Source of the DNA: Flavobacteriaceae bacterium | GTDB lineage: Bacteria > Bacteroidota > Bacteroidia > Flavobacteriales > Flavobacteriaceae | NCBI GenBank assembly: GCA_021739635.1 | Contig: JAIPBH010000008.1 | Location: 1 to 64,000 of the forward strand | DNA: 64,000 nucleotides | Direction of reading: 5' to 3' | Part shown: positions 17,794-27,900 of the stretch, piece by piece | How the letters are laid out: the number at the start of each line of letters is the position of its first letter | Numbering within the stretch: position 1 is the first letter of the stretch | The notes under the pieces: generated by a model | Database searches by the model: none | Told to the model about the DNA's origin: nothing | What the model saw: the letters and a program-made list of their open reading frames with translations, nothing else | Position numbers and translations under genes: made by a program

Positions 17794-19392
17794 TTAGATA
17801 GCCTTAATAGCCATTAATTTTTCTTCAAAATTATTTTTATAAATTGACCGAGCTTTCACCTTAGTCTTATAAGTGTAAACGGTTGTTACTGAAAAATTAA
17901 GAAACGTGGCTATCTTTTCATTATCATTAATTCCCAAACGTATTAAACCAAAAATTCTTAATTCGGAATTTAGTAATTCATTTGGTTTGATTTTTATTTG
18001 GTTTTGCTCTAGAAATAGCTTATTAAATTCATTAATAAAATCAGGAAAAATCTTCAGAAAAATCTCATCGAACCTATGAAACAGGAATTGACGTTCCTTT
18101 CTCATATTAGTATTTTTTACTAATTTTAGTAAATCATCATATTTACGTTGGTTAATTTTGCGTAGAACATTTTTCTGAAAAGTATTTAACTTTTCAATGT
18201 ATTCTGAATTTACATTAAAAAAGTAACCAATATATTCCTCCTTAATCTGATTCGCTTCCCTAAGCTGTGTATTTAGGATGTTTAAATTATTAATAGATAA
18301 TTGTAGCTTAATTCTTGTTTTTTTTAATTTTTTCAATTGAAAATAAAATACCACTAAGAAACTAAGAATTAAAGATGCTAATGCTGCAGTTATAATTGTT
18401 AACCAAATAAGTTTAGATTTTTGAGATTCAACTAAAGCTAATCTCTCTCCTTCAATAATTGGTAAAATAGATGCTATTTCTATTTTTCGATGTCTCGCAT
18501 TGTAAAAAGTGGCATCCTCCATTGCTAAAATAATATATTTGTATGCCCTTTTTTTATCTCCTCGCGCAAAAAGAATTTTGGCTAAATTTCGTAAGGCAAC
18601 CGTTTCTTTGGTTGCTGACTCAATGTCAGCATTAGCAGCCAAAATTAAATATTCAATTGCCTTGTCCTCTGAACCAGTAATTGAATAAATATAGCCTAAA
18701 CTTGAAGTTGCTATTGCCATAGAATGTTGTGACAAATCATAGTTGTTAATCCAATATGTAAAAGCATGTTTGGCTCCTTTCCAATCTTCACTTTTCATTC
18801 TTTTTAGGCCTTCTCTTGCCCAATATTCATCGGTATTCTCTTTTGTATAATTCAAAGCAATATCTAAATAGGAATTGCCTTTTTGTTGATATTTTTTAAT
18901 AAAACTAGGATCCATCCCATAGTCTGCTAAGTCATAATATGACCTGGCGATTACTGAATAATACTGTGCCTTAATAGAATCAGGTAGTATTTTAACTTTA
19001 ACTGTTTCAAGTGTGTCAATAGCTTCTTTAAATAGACCTGAGGAAAGGAGAACAAAACCTTGTTTTACTTTGGCTTTTGAATAACCAACAGTGTCATTTA
19101 TAGCTAAGGCTGTGTACTTAGCCTTTTCAATGTAATAGAACGCAGAGTCGTAAATAAATGATCTATATTCATTAAATAATTTTAAACAAGTTTCATACTC
19201 CTTGGTATAATTTTTATCAGAACTATAAACTTCAAGTCTTGTTTTAAGTTTTTGAATAGTATTTAACTTTTCTTCTGTATAAAATTCCTTCATTTCAATT
19301 TTGGAATCCAATTCAACAAGCATTTGATTTAAATCTTGGGCTTGTAATTTTGCAGATAACAATAGAAAACAAGTAATTATTATAATACGCAT
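17794..19392 (-). CDS. SusR-like membrane-bound transcriptional regulator (TPR, one TM helix, HTH; DUF6377-like)
   Basis: Likely sensor/activator of the PUL. The 532-residue chain has a signal peptide (ending KLQAQ), a periplasmic TPR-type helical region (about 25-310), one membrane helix (about 325-350, SKLIWLTIITAALASLILSF), a cytoplasmic coiled part, and a C-terminal LuxR-type helix-turn-helix (about 470-525; ELRIFGLIRLGINDNEKIA then LNFSVTTVYTYKTKVKAR). This architecture matches SusR, which activates the starch PUL of Bacteroides in response to maltose. The gene is on the PUL strand, about 300 bp upstream of the first PUL gene. The inducing sugar cannot be read from sequence. Confidence 0.85.
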   Translation of the reverse strand: MRIIIITCFLLLSAKLQAQDLNQMLVELDSKIEMKEFYTEEKLNTIQKLKTRLEVYSSDKNYTKEYETCLKLFNEYRSFIYDSAFYYIEKAKYTALAINDTVGYSKAKVKQGFVLLSSGLFKEAIDTLETVKVKILPDSIKAQYYSVIARSYYDLADYGMDPSFIKKYQQKGNSYLDIALNYTKENTDEYWAREGLKRMKSEDWKGAKHAFTYWINNYDLSQHSMAIATSSLGYIYSITGSEDKAIEYLILAANADIESATKETVALRNLAKILFARGDKKRAYKYIILAMEDATFYNARHRKIEIASILPIIEGERLALVESQKSKLIWLTIITAALASLILSFLVVFYFQLKKLKKTRIKLQLSINNLNILNTQLREANQIKEEYIGYFFNVNSEYIEKLNTFQKNVLRKINQRKYDDLLKLVKNTNMRKERQFLFHRFDEIFLKIFPDFINEFNKLFLEQNQIKIKPNELLNSELRIFGLIRLGINDNEKIATFLNFSVTTVYTYKTKVKARSIYKNNFEEKLMAIKAI

Positions 19393-19573
19393 TTTTTTAA
19401 ATTTTCAGAAGTAATAGTTGTTTGTTTAAAAGTAATTTAATTAGTCCAAAATCAAAAATATTAAATATCTTTTTTGAATTTTCGTTCAAAATTGGACCTC
19501 ATAGTTAAAAAGCATAATGGAAAAACAGCTACTACATATATTGCTGATAAAGGATTAAAAAAGATCAAAAAAA

Positions 19574-19711
19574 TTATTTAAAATCGCTAAAAACCTGTTT
19601 AAATTTTATAAATTTCCACCCAAATTTTGGAAAAACTCTAATAATTGGTTCGAGAATAAGTCTATAAAGAGTAGAGCCTGACCCTAAAAATTTCAATAAT
19701 TCGAGTGCCAT
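19574..19711 (-). CDS. Small ORF of 45 aa, unknown
   Basis: An ATG-started frame between the SusR-like gene and the zinc-finger gene (MALELLKFLGSG at the start; hydrophobic and basic, with FPKFGWKF near the end). It resembles no family I know and may be non-coding. The surrounding stretch 19393-19820 otherwise holds only the SusR promoter region and A/T-rich sequence. It is listed because it is the only intact frame in a 428-bp gap. Confidence 0.25.
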   Translation of the reverse strand: MALELLKFLGSGSTLYRLILEPIIRVFPKFGWKFIKFKQVFSDFK

Positions 19712-19820
19712 TATAATCAACTAAACATAAGAACAATTATAGTACATTTTATAATATTAACTTTTCCAGTGGAAGACATAATATTTTATATGTGACAAAT
19801 AAATGCAACGACAAAATTAT

Positions 19821-20231
19821 TTATTGGTAAAAAAACTCTACATTTCCAGTATCAACATCGTAAAAGGGTCTTCTTCCATATTCATCAAAACTCAAATTAT
19901 GTATTGGTAAGTATCGATCTAAAATAAGTGATTTAAGGTCTTCTATATCTTTTTTTGTTGCAGATTTTTTATCTTCTGGAGTTAATAAACTTGTAGCAGC
20001 ATTACCTAGTACTGTTCCAACTGTCGAATTTCCAACACCACCCCAACTCATTTTATCTGTTTTAGTTTCATTGGTTACAACTCCTGTTTCTGATTGTAAT
20101 TTTAATTCTTTTTTATTTTGTTTTAGATACCAATACCTGGATTTACAAGACTTAGAACAAAACTTTTGTACTCCACGTCTTTTTGGAATGTAATCATCAT
20201 TACAATGCAAGCAAATTTCTGTTTTTTTCAT
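19821..20231 (-). CDS. Zinc-finger protein of an integrase module, unknown function
   Basis: A 136-residue protein. Its N-terminus has four cysteines in the pattern CxxC...FCSKSC followed by KSRYWYLKQ, the look of a small zinc-binding domain common in proteins encoded next to integrases in Flavobacteriaceae. The central part contains a Gly-rich stretch (WGGVGNSTVGTVLGNA) and a lysine/acid-rich helix. The start was taken at MKKTEI, though a frame start 12 bp upstream (20243) is also possible. It sits 43 bp downstream of an unknown gene that overlaps the integrase. A DNA-binding or accessory recombination role is conceivable but unproven. Confidence 0.6.
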   Translation of the reverse strand: MKKTEICLHCNDDYIPKRRGVQKFCSKSCKSRYWYLKQNKKELKLQSETGVVTNETKTDKMSWGGVGNSTVGTVLGNAATSLLTPEDKKSATKKDIEDLKSLILDRYLPIHNLSFDEYGRRPFYDVDTGNVEFFYQ

Positions 20232-20274
20232 TTTATAAGTCAATTATACGTGTAATTTACGCATAATATCTAAT

Positions 20275-20979
20275 TTAATTAATTAAATCTATATTAAATA
20301 TCTTTTTTAATAACAGTTTTTCAGCATCTTCATAAGTAACTAGCGGTTGCTTTTTTACTTTTTCGGGTATATTATTATCTATAGTTGCATTTTGTGTAAT
20401 ATGTGTTTCTGTATTTGGAGTTTGGCTTTCCTTTTTCTTGACTAGTTCTTTTATATGTGAATTAATAATAGATTCTAAATTAAACGTAGCTTTATTAAAA
20501 TCTGTTCTGTTTTTATAAAACTGTTTTACAAAAACATTTAAATGTTTTTCATAATAACTTAACTGAATTTGAAATAAGCCTTTTATAGTTTGGTCTAAAT
20601 GCTGAACTTGATTCAAGTTTGAATACATCCATTGAGATATGTACTTTAAACATTCAATTTGATCGAGATACTTTTCTAAAATAAAATTAAATTCTAAAGT
20701 ACTTGTGGTTTTTTCCCTTTCTAGTAATTGAAAAAGGTTACTTTCTAACTTTGTAGCTTTTAACGTAATTCTGGTGTTATTTCTTCCGTGTTCATATAAG
20801 ATTGGTCCATCATAAGTATCTATCACCAAAATCTTATTTAAGAACTTCTTTAATTCGAAATTTTGAGTTTTATCAATAATATCTTTTGGGATGTTTGTAT
20901 CTGGTATAAAAAAGATGAGTTCTTCCCACAAATTAGGAAGTAGACTATTAAAAAAGGTTTCTAATTCTGTTTGTTTCAT
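20275..20979 (-). CDS. Unknown protein, translationally coupled to integrase
   Basis: A 234-residue, helix-rich, lysine- and asparagine-rich protein without signal peptide or membrane helix. Its ATG overlaps the integrase stop codon (ATGA, 4-bp overlap), so the two are co-translated. I do not recognise the family. Its partnership with a tyrosine recombinase and a zinc-finger gene suggests a component of a small mobile element. Confidence 0.6.
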   Translation of the reverse strand: MKQTELETFFNSLLPNLWEELIFFIPDTNIPKDIIDKTQNFELKKFLNKILVIDTYDGPILYEHGRNNTRITLKATKLESNLFQLLEREKTTSTLEFNFILEKYLDQIECLKYISQWMYSNLNQVQHLDQTIKGLFQIQLSYYEKHLNVFVKQFYKNRTDFNKATFNLESIINSHIKELVKKKESQTPNTETHITQNATIDNNIPEKVKKQPLVTYEDAEKLLLKKIFNIDLIN

Positions 20980-22289
20980 TTCTTTTTTAATCCTACTGAA
21001 TAATCACTCGGTAAATAGGCATCAATATTTCTTAAATAACTCTCTAAAGCCTTCATGGTAGAATGCCCTGTAATTTCCATCAATGCACTTTTAGCTTCAA
21101 AAGGGGAGGCTGTTTCTAACATCGACCTATATAGTTTCGTAATAAACGTATGCCTAAAACTATACATTGTGTAATTGGTATCCAACTCAAAAGGATCTTT
21201 AACTACCTTTTTAAACCGTTTGGTAAAGTGATCCCGTTTGCTATCCTCACTGGCCTCCCATGTACCACCAAGTTTATCTGGTGTGAATAAAAACAAATCC
21301 TTATCTAATTGAGATAAGTCTGGAAGATCATCAAGTAATATACTTGGGATTCTTTTTGTCTTTAATGGTTTATTTTTTGCCTTAAAAACAAGGGTTTGCT
21401 CTCTTAAATTAACATCTCCTACAGTAAGTCTGCATACTTCCTTTGGACGTAAAAAATTATAGGATATAAACTTAATAAATAGTAATAGTAATGGGTCTGT
21501 TTCCGCTAGGTAATTAAATATTTCCTCTTGCTGATCGTTTGTATAGGTTTTATTTCTAAGTGGTATAGATTTAAGTACTGGAATGTTTTTTATAAAGTTT
21601 TGGTTTATAATATCATTATCTTCCAATACCTGCATTACGCTGCTTAAATCGGTGCGGTAATTATTTCTATTACGTGCAGAGGTTTTAATTAAAATATCGT
21701 TTAAAAAGGCTGTTAATACCTTTTTATCTAAGCTTTTTATAGTTTTTATGTCCGGATGTAAAACAGCCAGCCATTTTAATAAATTTTTGATTTTATTTTC
21801 GTAGTCCTTTATCGTACGTTCACTAACCATCTGTTCCTTTAATTTTAAACCAAAATCGAAGGCTTCGCGGATATCCATTGATGGTATTTCTTTTTCCTCT
21901 TGTACTATTTTGGTGTCCTCTTTTTTTACGGTTTCTATTTCTACCAGTTCTTTCTTATGGTTTAATTGTAGATATAAGTCTGTATTGTCAACAAAAGGGT
22001 TATAACCTTGTTTTAAGAGCTTTAATAATACTTTTCTATAAGTAACCAAAACAGATAGGCGTTCTTCTTTTGTTTTATACTTATTTACATTTCCATAAAA
22101 TGGGGTGACTCGTTTTAACTTTCCAGTTTCTAGGTCTCGGTAAGAAAAATAGATATACCAGCGCTTTTTTAAATCGCCGTTGGCTGAATAGATTTTGGGG
22201 CTTGAAAAGTTCTTCTTTACTGACAAATCGTATGCACTTTCGTATGCATTTTCATTTCCAAAGATAAGTAATTCCTTTAAAATAGACAT
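20976..22289 (-). CDS. Tyrosine recombinase / phage-type integrase
   Basis: A 437-residue site-specific recombinase. An N-terminal arm-binding region and a SAM-like core-binding domain (about 135-235) precede the catalytic domain. Catalytic residues visible are R281 (NFLRPKEVCRL), a Lys around 313-315, R379 (YSFRHTF, with Tyr replacing the first His of HxxR, a common variant), H409 (ITGHST) and the nucleophile Y418 (LESYLR). The gene starts only 54 bp from the 3' end of an initiator tRNA-Met gene and reads away from it, the usual arrangement for an element integrated at a tRNA 3' end. It is followed by two coupled or closely spaced unknown genes. I could not find the matching direct repeat that would mark the far end. 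Confidence 0.92.
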   Translation of the reverse strand: MSILKELLIFGNENAYESAYDLSVKKNFSSPKIYSANGDLKKRWYIYFSYRDLETGKLKRVTPFYGNVNKYKTKEERLSVLVTYRKVLLKLLKQGYNPFVDNTDLYLQLNHKKELVEIETVKKEDTKIVQEEKEIPSMDIREAFDFGLKLKEQMVSERTIKDYENKIKNLLKWLAVLHPDIKTIKSLDKKVLTAFLNDILIKTSARNRNNYRTDLSSVMQVLEDNDIINQNFIKNIPVLKSIPLRNKTYTNDQQEEIFNYLAETDPLLLLFIKFISYNFLRPKEVCRLTVGDVNLREQTLVFKAKNKPLKTKRIPSILLDDLPDLSQLDKDLFLFTPDKLGGTWEASEDSKRDHFTKRFKKVVKDPFELDTNYTMYSFRHTFITKLYRSMLETASPFEAKSALMEITGHSTMKALESYLRNIDAYLPSDYSVGLKKK

Positions 22290-22290
22290 A

Positions 22291-22326
22291 AAAAAACGGT
22301 TTAGGAAAACTAAACCGTTGTTTTTG
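22291..22326 (-). terminator. tRNA terminator lying over the integrase start region
   Basis: AACGGTTTAG and CTAAACCGTT (22295-22304 and 22310-22319) form a 10-bp stem with a GAAAA loop. On the minus strand it is followed by a run of U, which overlaps the integrase start codon (22287-22289). It terminates the tRNA transcript and leaves almost no leader for the integrase. Confidence 0.7.
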
Positions 22327-22342
22327 AGTGTTTTATATTTTG

Positions 22343-22415
<73 letters not shown>

Positions 22416-22540
22416 ATATTAAATCCTAAACAATATTATTAGCTTTTAACTTTCGGTTCATAATACCGACCGTATTGTTTTGGACTGCAAATATACAACC
22501 CTTTTTAATTTTAACAAGAATTTTTATAAAAATTTAAAAC

Positions 22541-22567
22541 AAAAAAAAACAGCATATAAATATGCTG
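22541..22567 (-). terminator. Terminator of the LRR gene
   Basis: CAGCATA (22550-22556) and TATGCTG (22561-22567) form a stem with a TAAA loop, followed on the minus strand by nine U. It lies about 40 bp past the LRR stop codon. Confidence 0.75.
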
Positions 22568-22607
22568 CTTTTAATATCTAACTTTATAAACTCTAATTTA
22601 ATTAAAA

Positions 22608-23432
22608 TTATTCTTTTTCAATATCCATTGTAGCTGTGGCACTTTGAATTTGCAACTGCATTAATGTTGGTGGGTTTTTACCAGAAATACTAACGTAATC
22701 GTGGTTTAATTTATTATCGCTTACCATGATGGTATTTAATTTTGTTAAATTCATGAAAGCCATTGGTAAGTCGCCTGTAAAAGCATTACTCGATAAAATT
22801 AACTCTTCTAAATTTTTTAATTGAGCAATCTCTACTGGTATTTCTCCTTCAAGTTTATTGTCCATAAAGCTTAACTTTTGAAGTTGTGATAATGACGCTA
22901 TTTCTGTTGGAATTTTACCTGTTAAAAAATTACTTCCTAATAAAAGCTCTTTTAAATTGGTTAATGTCATTAACACTGCTGGAATTTCTCCTGAAAATTT
23001 ATTGCTGTATAATTTTAAATATTCTAGTTTATTTAAATCTCCTAATTCTGAAGGAATTTCTCCTTCTAGTTGATTCATAAATAATTCTAAAGACTTCAAC
23101 TCTTTTAAATTTTTTATTGATGAAGGTAAATTTCCACTTAACTTATTAAAACCCATATTGATAGATTTTAAATTAACTAAATTACCGATTTCTACAGGTA
23201 TATTTCCTTCTAGATTATTAAACTGAAGACTTAACTCTATAATTTGATTATTTTCAATTTTTACACCATACCAATTTTCTACTGGTGTATTTAAGTCCCA
23301 TGTAGAATTCCAATCTTTACCATTAGTTGAATTGTATAATGCTATTAAAGCTTCTTTTTCTTTAGGTGATATGCTTGCAAATGAAAAAGCTGATACAAAA
23401 AATAGAATAGTTATATATTTAAAAAGTTTCAT
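22608..23432 (-). CDS. Secreted leucine-rich-repeat protein (plant-type LRR)
   Basis: A 274-residue protein with a signal peptide (ending SFAS) followed by an LRR-cap-like segment (KEALIALYNSTNGKDWNST...) and about eight repeats of the form LxxLxLxxNxLxGxIPxxI. Examples are GNIPVEIGNLVNLKSI and GEIPSELGDLNKLEYL. This is the plant-type LRR seen in many secreted Bacteroidota proteins, where it usually mediates protein or glycan contact. It has no T9SS sorting domain and no catalytic part. Transcribed alone, with its own terminator. Function unknown. Confidence 0.85.
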   Translation of the reverse strand: MKLFKYITILFFVSAFSFASISPKEKEALIALYNSTNGKDWNSTWDLNTPVENWYGVKIENNQIIELSLQFNNLEGNIPVEIGNLVNLKSINMGFNKLSGNLPSSIKNLKELKSLELFMNQLEGEIPSELGDLNKLEYLKLYSNKFSGEIPAVLMTLTNLKELLLGSNFLTGKIPTEIASLSQLQKLSFMDNKLEGEIPVEIAQLKNLEELILSSNAFTGDLPMAFMNLTKLNTIMVSDNKLNHDYVSISGKNPPTLMQLQIQSATATMDIEKE

Positions 23433-23621
23433 GTTTGAATAAATTTGGGATTAATTCTTTAACGAAAGTAAGCTAAAACACGATTAAAAACTATTTTATT
23501 CGATGTAATACATCTTTTTTTAACATTTAACAATCGACGAACGACACAGATTTAGTTTGAAGTTTTAAAAAAAATTCAAAAAATGAGTGTTTTACATTAA
23601 AAATGTTCTCTTTTTTATCGA

Positions 23622-24935
23622 TTAAAAGCTAATATTTAAAAGTTCTCCACTAAGTTGTAGCAACTGCAATTCTGATAATTTTGCTTGATATTTTGCCTGA
23701 TTTCTACTTAGTTCTGCATTTAGAAGATTAAGTTGTGCTTGTCTAAATTCTATAGAATTTACTTGTCCTATTTTGAATTTCTCTTGAGTTCTGTCAAAGT
23801 TGTTTTGAGACGTAATAATATTATCTTCTTGTATTTTGTATATGTTTAATTTATTTTGATAGTCATCCCAAGCATTATTAAAGTCTCTTTCTAAATTAAT
23901 TAACACTAATTCCTTTTGTAATTGTTGATTTTCTAAGTTTATTTTTGCGTTTTTAACTCTAGTAATAGTGCTACCGCCATCAAATAAATTCCAAGATAAA
24001 TTTAAACCACCAGAAATACCTGTATTGGTTGATACCGCTAAAAATGATGCAGCATTGTTATTATTTTTATTCCAACCATAACTTCCAGTTAAGCCTAAAG
24101 TTGGCAAGTAAGCAGATTTTCCAGATTTTATATCATAACTGCTAATAGATATGTTTTTATCTATTTGTAGTAATGAAATATTTCTGTTTTTTGCGCTTTC
24201 AAAAAGAGTTTCTTTGTTATATAACACGTCAAAATTAATCGTGGTATCTACATCAAAATCATTAGTAATTACATTTCCAAAAACAACGTTTAAATCTCGT
24301 TTAAAATTTATGAGCTGTTGTTTGGCATTAATTAAATTAATACTATCGTTATTAATATCTACTTCGGCATTAAGCACATTTAATTTGGTGCTTTGCCCAT
24401 AATCAAATTGGTATTTAGCACGTAATAATCTATCTTTTGAAATGGCTAGTGTTTGTTTTATTGCTGAATTGTTTTCTATTAATTGTGCTACAGAATAATA
24501 TACCGTGAATAATTGAAAAATGGTATTTTCAATAGTTTCTCTTGCTTGCAATTCTGTTAATTGATATCGTTCTTTAAGTTGTTTATAATTGTAGCTTCTT
24601 CCTAAACCATCAAACAACACATAATTTAAATTTACAGAAGCATTAAAACGAGAACTTTTAGCTCCGTTTAAAACGGTAAGATTTCCATTTGAAAATTGAG
24701 CTTCTGTATTGTCAATATTATGGGTAGCTCCAGCATTACCAGTAATGGTAGGTAAATATCGAGAGTTTAAAATATCAGCATTATTCTTAGCTACTTCTAA
24801 TTGATTATTAACTAGTTTTATTCCGTAGTTATTTTCTAAAGCTAATGAAACAGCTTTATTGGGTGTTATAACTTGTTCCTGAGCAATTAATTTAGAAACA
24901 ACTAACAACATTAAAAGAATTATTCTATACTTCAT
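23622..24935 (-). CDS. TolC-family outer-membrane efflux channel
   Basis: Outer-membrane exit duct of the tripartite efflux pump encoded just upstream. Start chosen at MKYRIILLMLLVVSKLIAQ (24935), which gives a proper signal peptide and an 11-bp overlap with the RND gene; a longer start at 24962 is less likely. The body shows the two OEP repeats typical of TolC, each with long helices, for example NILNSRYLPTITGNAG, LLRAKYQFDYGQSTKLNVLN and FKIGQVNSIEFRQAQLNLLNAE. Substrate unknown. Confidence 0.92.
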   Translation of the reverse strand: MKYRIILLMLLVVSKLIAQEQVITPNKAVSLALENNYGIKLVNNQLEVAKNNADILNSRYLPTITGNAGATHNIDNTEAQFSNGNLTVLNGAKSSRFNASVNLNYVLFDGLGRSYNYKQLKERYQLTELQARETIENTIFQLFTVYYSVAQLIENNSAIKQTLAISKDRLLRAKYQFDYGQSTKLNVLNAEVDINNDSINLINAKQQLINFKRDLNVVFGNVITNDFDVDTTINFDVLYNKETLFESAKNRNISLLQIDKNISISSYDIKSGKSAYLPTLGLTGSYGWNKNNNNAASFLAVSTNTGISGGLNLSWNLFDGGSTITRVKNAKINLENQQLQKELVLINLERDFNNAWDDYQNKLNIYKIQEDNIITSQNNFDRTQEKFKIGQVNSIEFRQAQLNLLNAELSRNQAKYQAKLSELQLLQLSGELLNISF

Positions 24936-27900
24936 GTTCTTCAATTTGTTCTTTAATGGCACGTTCTACTTCTTCTTTAGTTACTTCTTGGCCGGTAACT
25001 AACCATTTTACATTTTTCTTTAAACTATTACTGAATGATAAAAACACAGGCAACAACAATAATGTTAGAATGGTTGCATAAAAAATTCCAAAGGAGATTG
25101 AAATAGCCATAGGTTTTAAAAATTGTGCTTGTCTACTTTTCTCTAACAATAAAGGGGCTAAACCAGCTATAGTTGTTAAAGATGTTAAAAATATAGCTCT
25201 AAAACGTGACTTGCCAGCATCTAGCAGTGCCTCATCAAATTTCATCCCACCTTTTAAATTAGAATTAAACTTACCAATTAAAACAAGACCATCATTTACC
25301 ATAATACCAATTAATGCAATGATACCAAGTAATGATAAAATGTTTATTGGAAAATCTAGTAACCAATGACCCCAAGCTACTGCTGTTAGACTAAATGGCA
25401 CTAATAACAATAATAATATGGGTTGACTATAACTTCTAAAAGTAAATGCAATGGTTATATAAATGAGCAATAGTATGACGCCACCAGCACTTTTTAAAGA
25501 TCTTGACAGTTTTGTGGCTTCTCTATTTTGCCCTTCAAAAGAAGCAGAAATTGTGGGATATTTTGATTGAATTTTAGGAATAATATTGGCTTTAATATCA
25601 TCTAAAATATCAGTGGCGCTTGAACTTGGGTTTTTTAAATCTGATGTGACTTGAATTTCTCTTTGCCCATCTAAATGATTAATGGCCACATCGCCTCTTT
25701 CAATGGTATAAACGGCAATGTCTTTTAAATTTACTCGTTGCCCATTGGGTGTAACAATGCGCATATCGTCTAAATCGTTAATAGATTCCCTGTTACTTCT
25801 ATCATACCTAACCCAAACTCTAATTTCATCTTGACCTCTTTGAAAACGTTGAGCTTGTACTCCAAAAAAACCAGCTCTAACTTGATTCATCACGGTTCTT
25901 AAATCTAATCCAAGTAAGTATGCATTTTCTTTAAGTTGTATTCTAATTTCTTTAATGCCAGCAGGATCATTATCTGCAACATCTTTTAATAATGGATTAC
26001 TTTCTAATGCTGACTTCAACTCTACTTTTGCCGCTTTTAATTCAGTAATATTGTTACTTAGTAAAGATACTGAAACCGGATTTCCGCCAAAATTACCTCC
26101 AGAACCAAAAATTAATCTTTCTGCTCCAATAACAGGTCCAACTAATTCTCTTAATCTGTTAGCTACTAAGGATGTGTTTATAGCATCCGGACGCTCTTCT
26201 CCTGGCAACAAATTAATTTGTAATCTGGCACTTGAACTACTATTTAAACTTAAAATAGTATTTTCAAAAAGTGTCTTTCCCGTTCCTTTTAAATATTTAT
26301 CAGTAAATTCTTTATCAACAATAAAAGACTTTTCTTCAATCATTGAAATGATAGAATCGGTAATTTTTACATTGGTTCCGTTTGGCATATTTAACTCTAT
26401 TGAAACCGTATCACTTGCTATAGCTGGAAATAGTGTAACTCCTATTATTCCACCACCAATAGCGCCAAAAGTTAAAATTAAGAGTGAAACAAAAATGGCC
26501 AATGATAGCATTTTAAATTTTAAAATATTATCCAATAGTGGACTATAAACCTTATCTCTTAAAAAGCTCATAAACTTATCTCCAAGCTTGTTAACTTCTC
26601 TCATTTTAGCGAAAAACTGCTTAACTTTTGAAGGATGCTTTTCAGTTGGAATTTGATGTAATGCTTTTGAATGCGCTAAATGCGCTGGCAAAATAAGTAA
26701 CGCTTCAATTAATGAAACCGCTAAAGTTAACATGACTATAATAGATACTTCTCCAAAAAACTCACCTATTCTGCTTTCTAAAAATAAAAACAAAGAAAAC
26801 GCTAACAAAGTGGTAATAATAGCAGAAACAACTGGAGGAATTACTTCCATAGTACCATCAATAGCAGCTTGTATTGGTGTTTTACCTTTTTCATAATGCT
26901 GATAAATATTTTCGCCAATAACAATTCCATCATCAACTAAAATACCTATGACTATAATCATCCCAAAAAGAGATAATACATTAATGGTAACATCAAACTG
27001 TCCAGCAAAAATGAACATTCCTAAAAAAGAAATTGGTAATCCAAAAGCCACCCAAAAAGCAACTCTTGTGTTTAAAAACAGTGATAAGAAAACTAAAACC
27101 AATATCATCCCAATAAGGGCATTTTCACTTAATAATTGGGTACGCTGATTTAATGTTACAGAAAGGTCTCTAACAACATCTAAATGCACATTATTAAATT
27201 TTTGATTATAATCTTCTATGTATTGTTTTACTTTATCAGCAGAGGAAATAAGATCTTCATTATTTGTACTGGTAATGGAAATATTTACAGAAAGTTGTTG
27301 ATTAAAATAGGTAGCATTTGGTGTTTCAGAAAAACGGTCTCTAATAATGGCTACATCTTTAAGCCTGACTGTTTTTCCATCATTTGAAGCCTTAATAACT
27401 ATATTTGAAAGTTCATCGCCATAATAATTTCTGTTATTAGCCCTAATTAAATACTCTTCGGCATCGGTTTTAATATTTCCACCTGTAACCAAAATATTTG
27501 ATGTGCTCACCGCTTGGGAAACATCATTAAACGTTAAATTATAGGCTAATAAATCAACTTCATTGACTGCTATTTCTATTTCTTCTTCTGGATAACCAGA
27601 AACTTCTACTTGAGAAATGCCATCAATGGTACGCAAGTCGTTTTCAATTTGTCTTGCTATTTGCTTTAAAGTAGCAAGTGGAATGTCTTTTCCGCTCACG
27701 GCAAATGAAATGGTTTCACGAACTTCTTCTCGCTTTGCAACTATTAAAGGTTCCATTCCTGTTGGAAACGAAGGCACTCTATCAACCGCATTTTTGACTT
27801 CAAGAAGCATAAAATCAATGTTTTCACCTTTTTGAATTTCAACAGTGATGGTACCACTATTTTCTCTTGATACAGACGTAACTCTGTCTACACCTTTTAA

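Noticed and set aside
19490-19580. Plus-strand frame reading LDLIVKKHNGKTATTYIADK, faintly like a histidine-kinase end
   Set aside because: Only about 30 codons, no start signal, no other kinase motifs; most likely chance.
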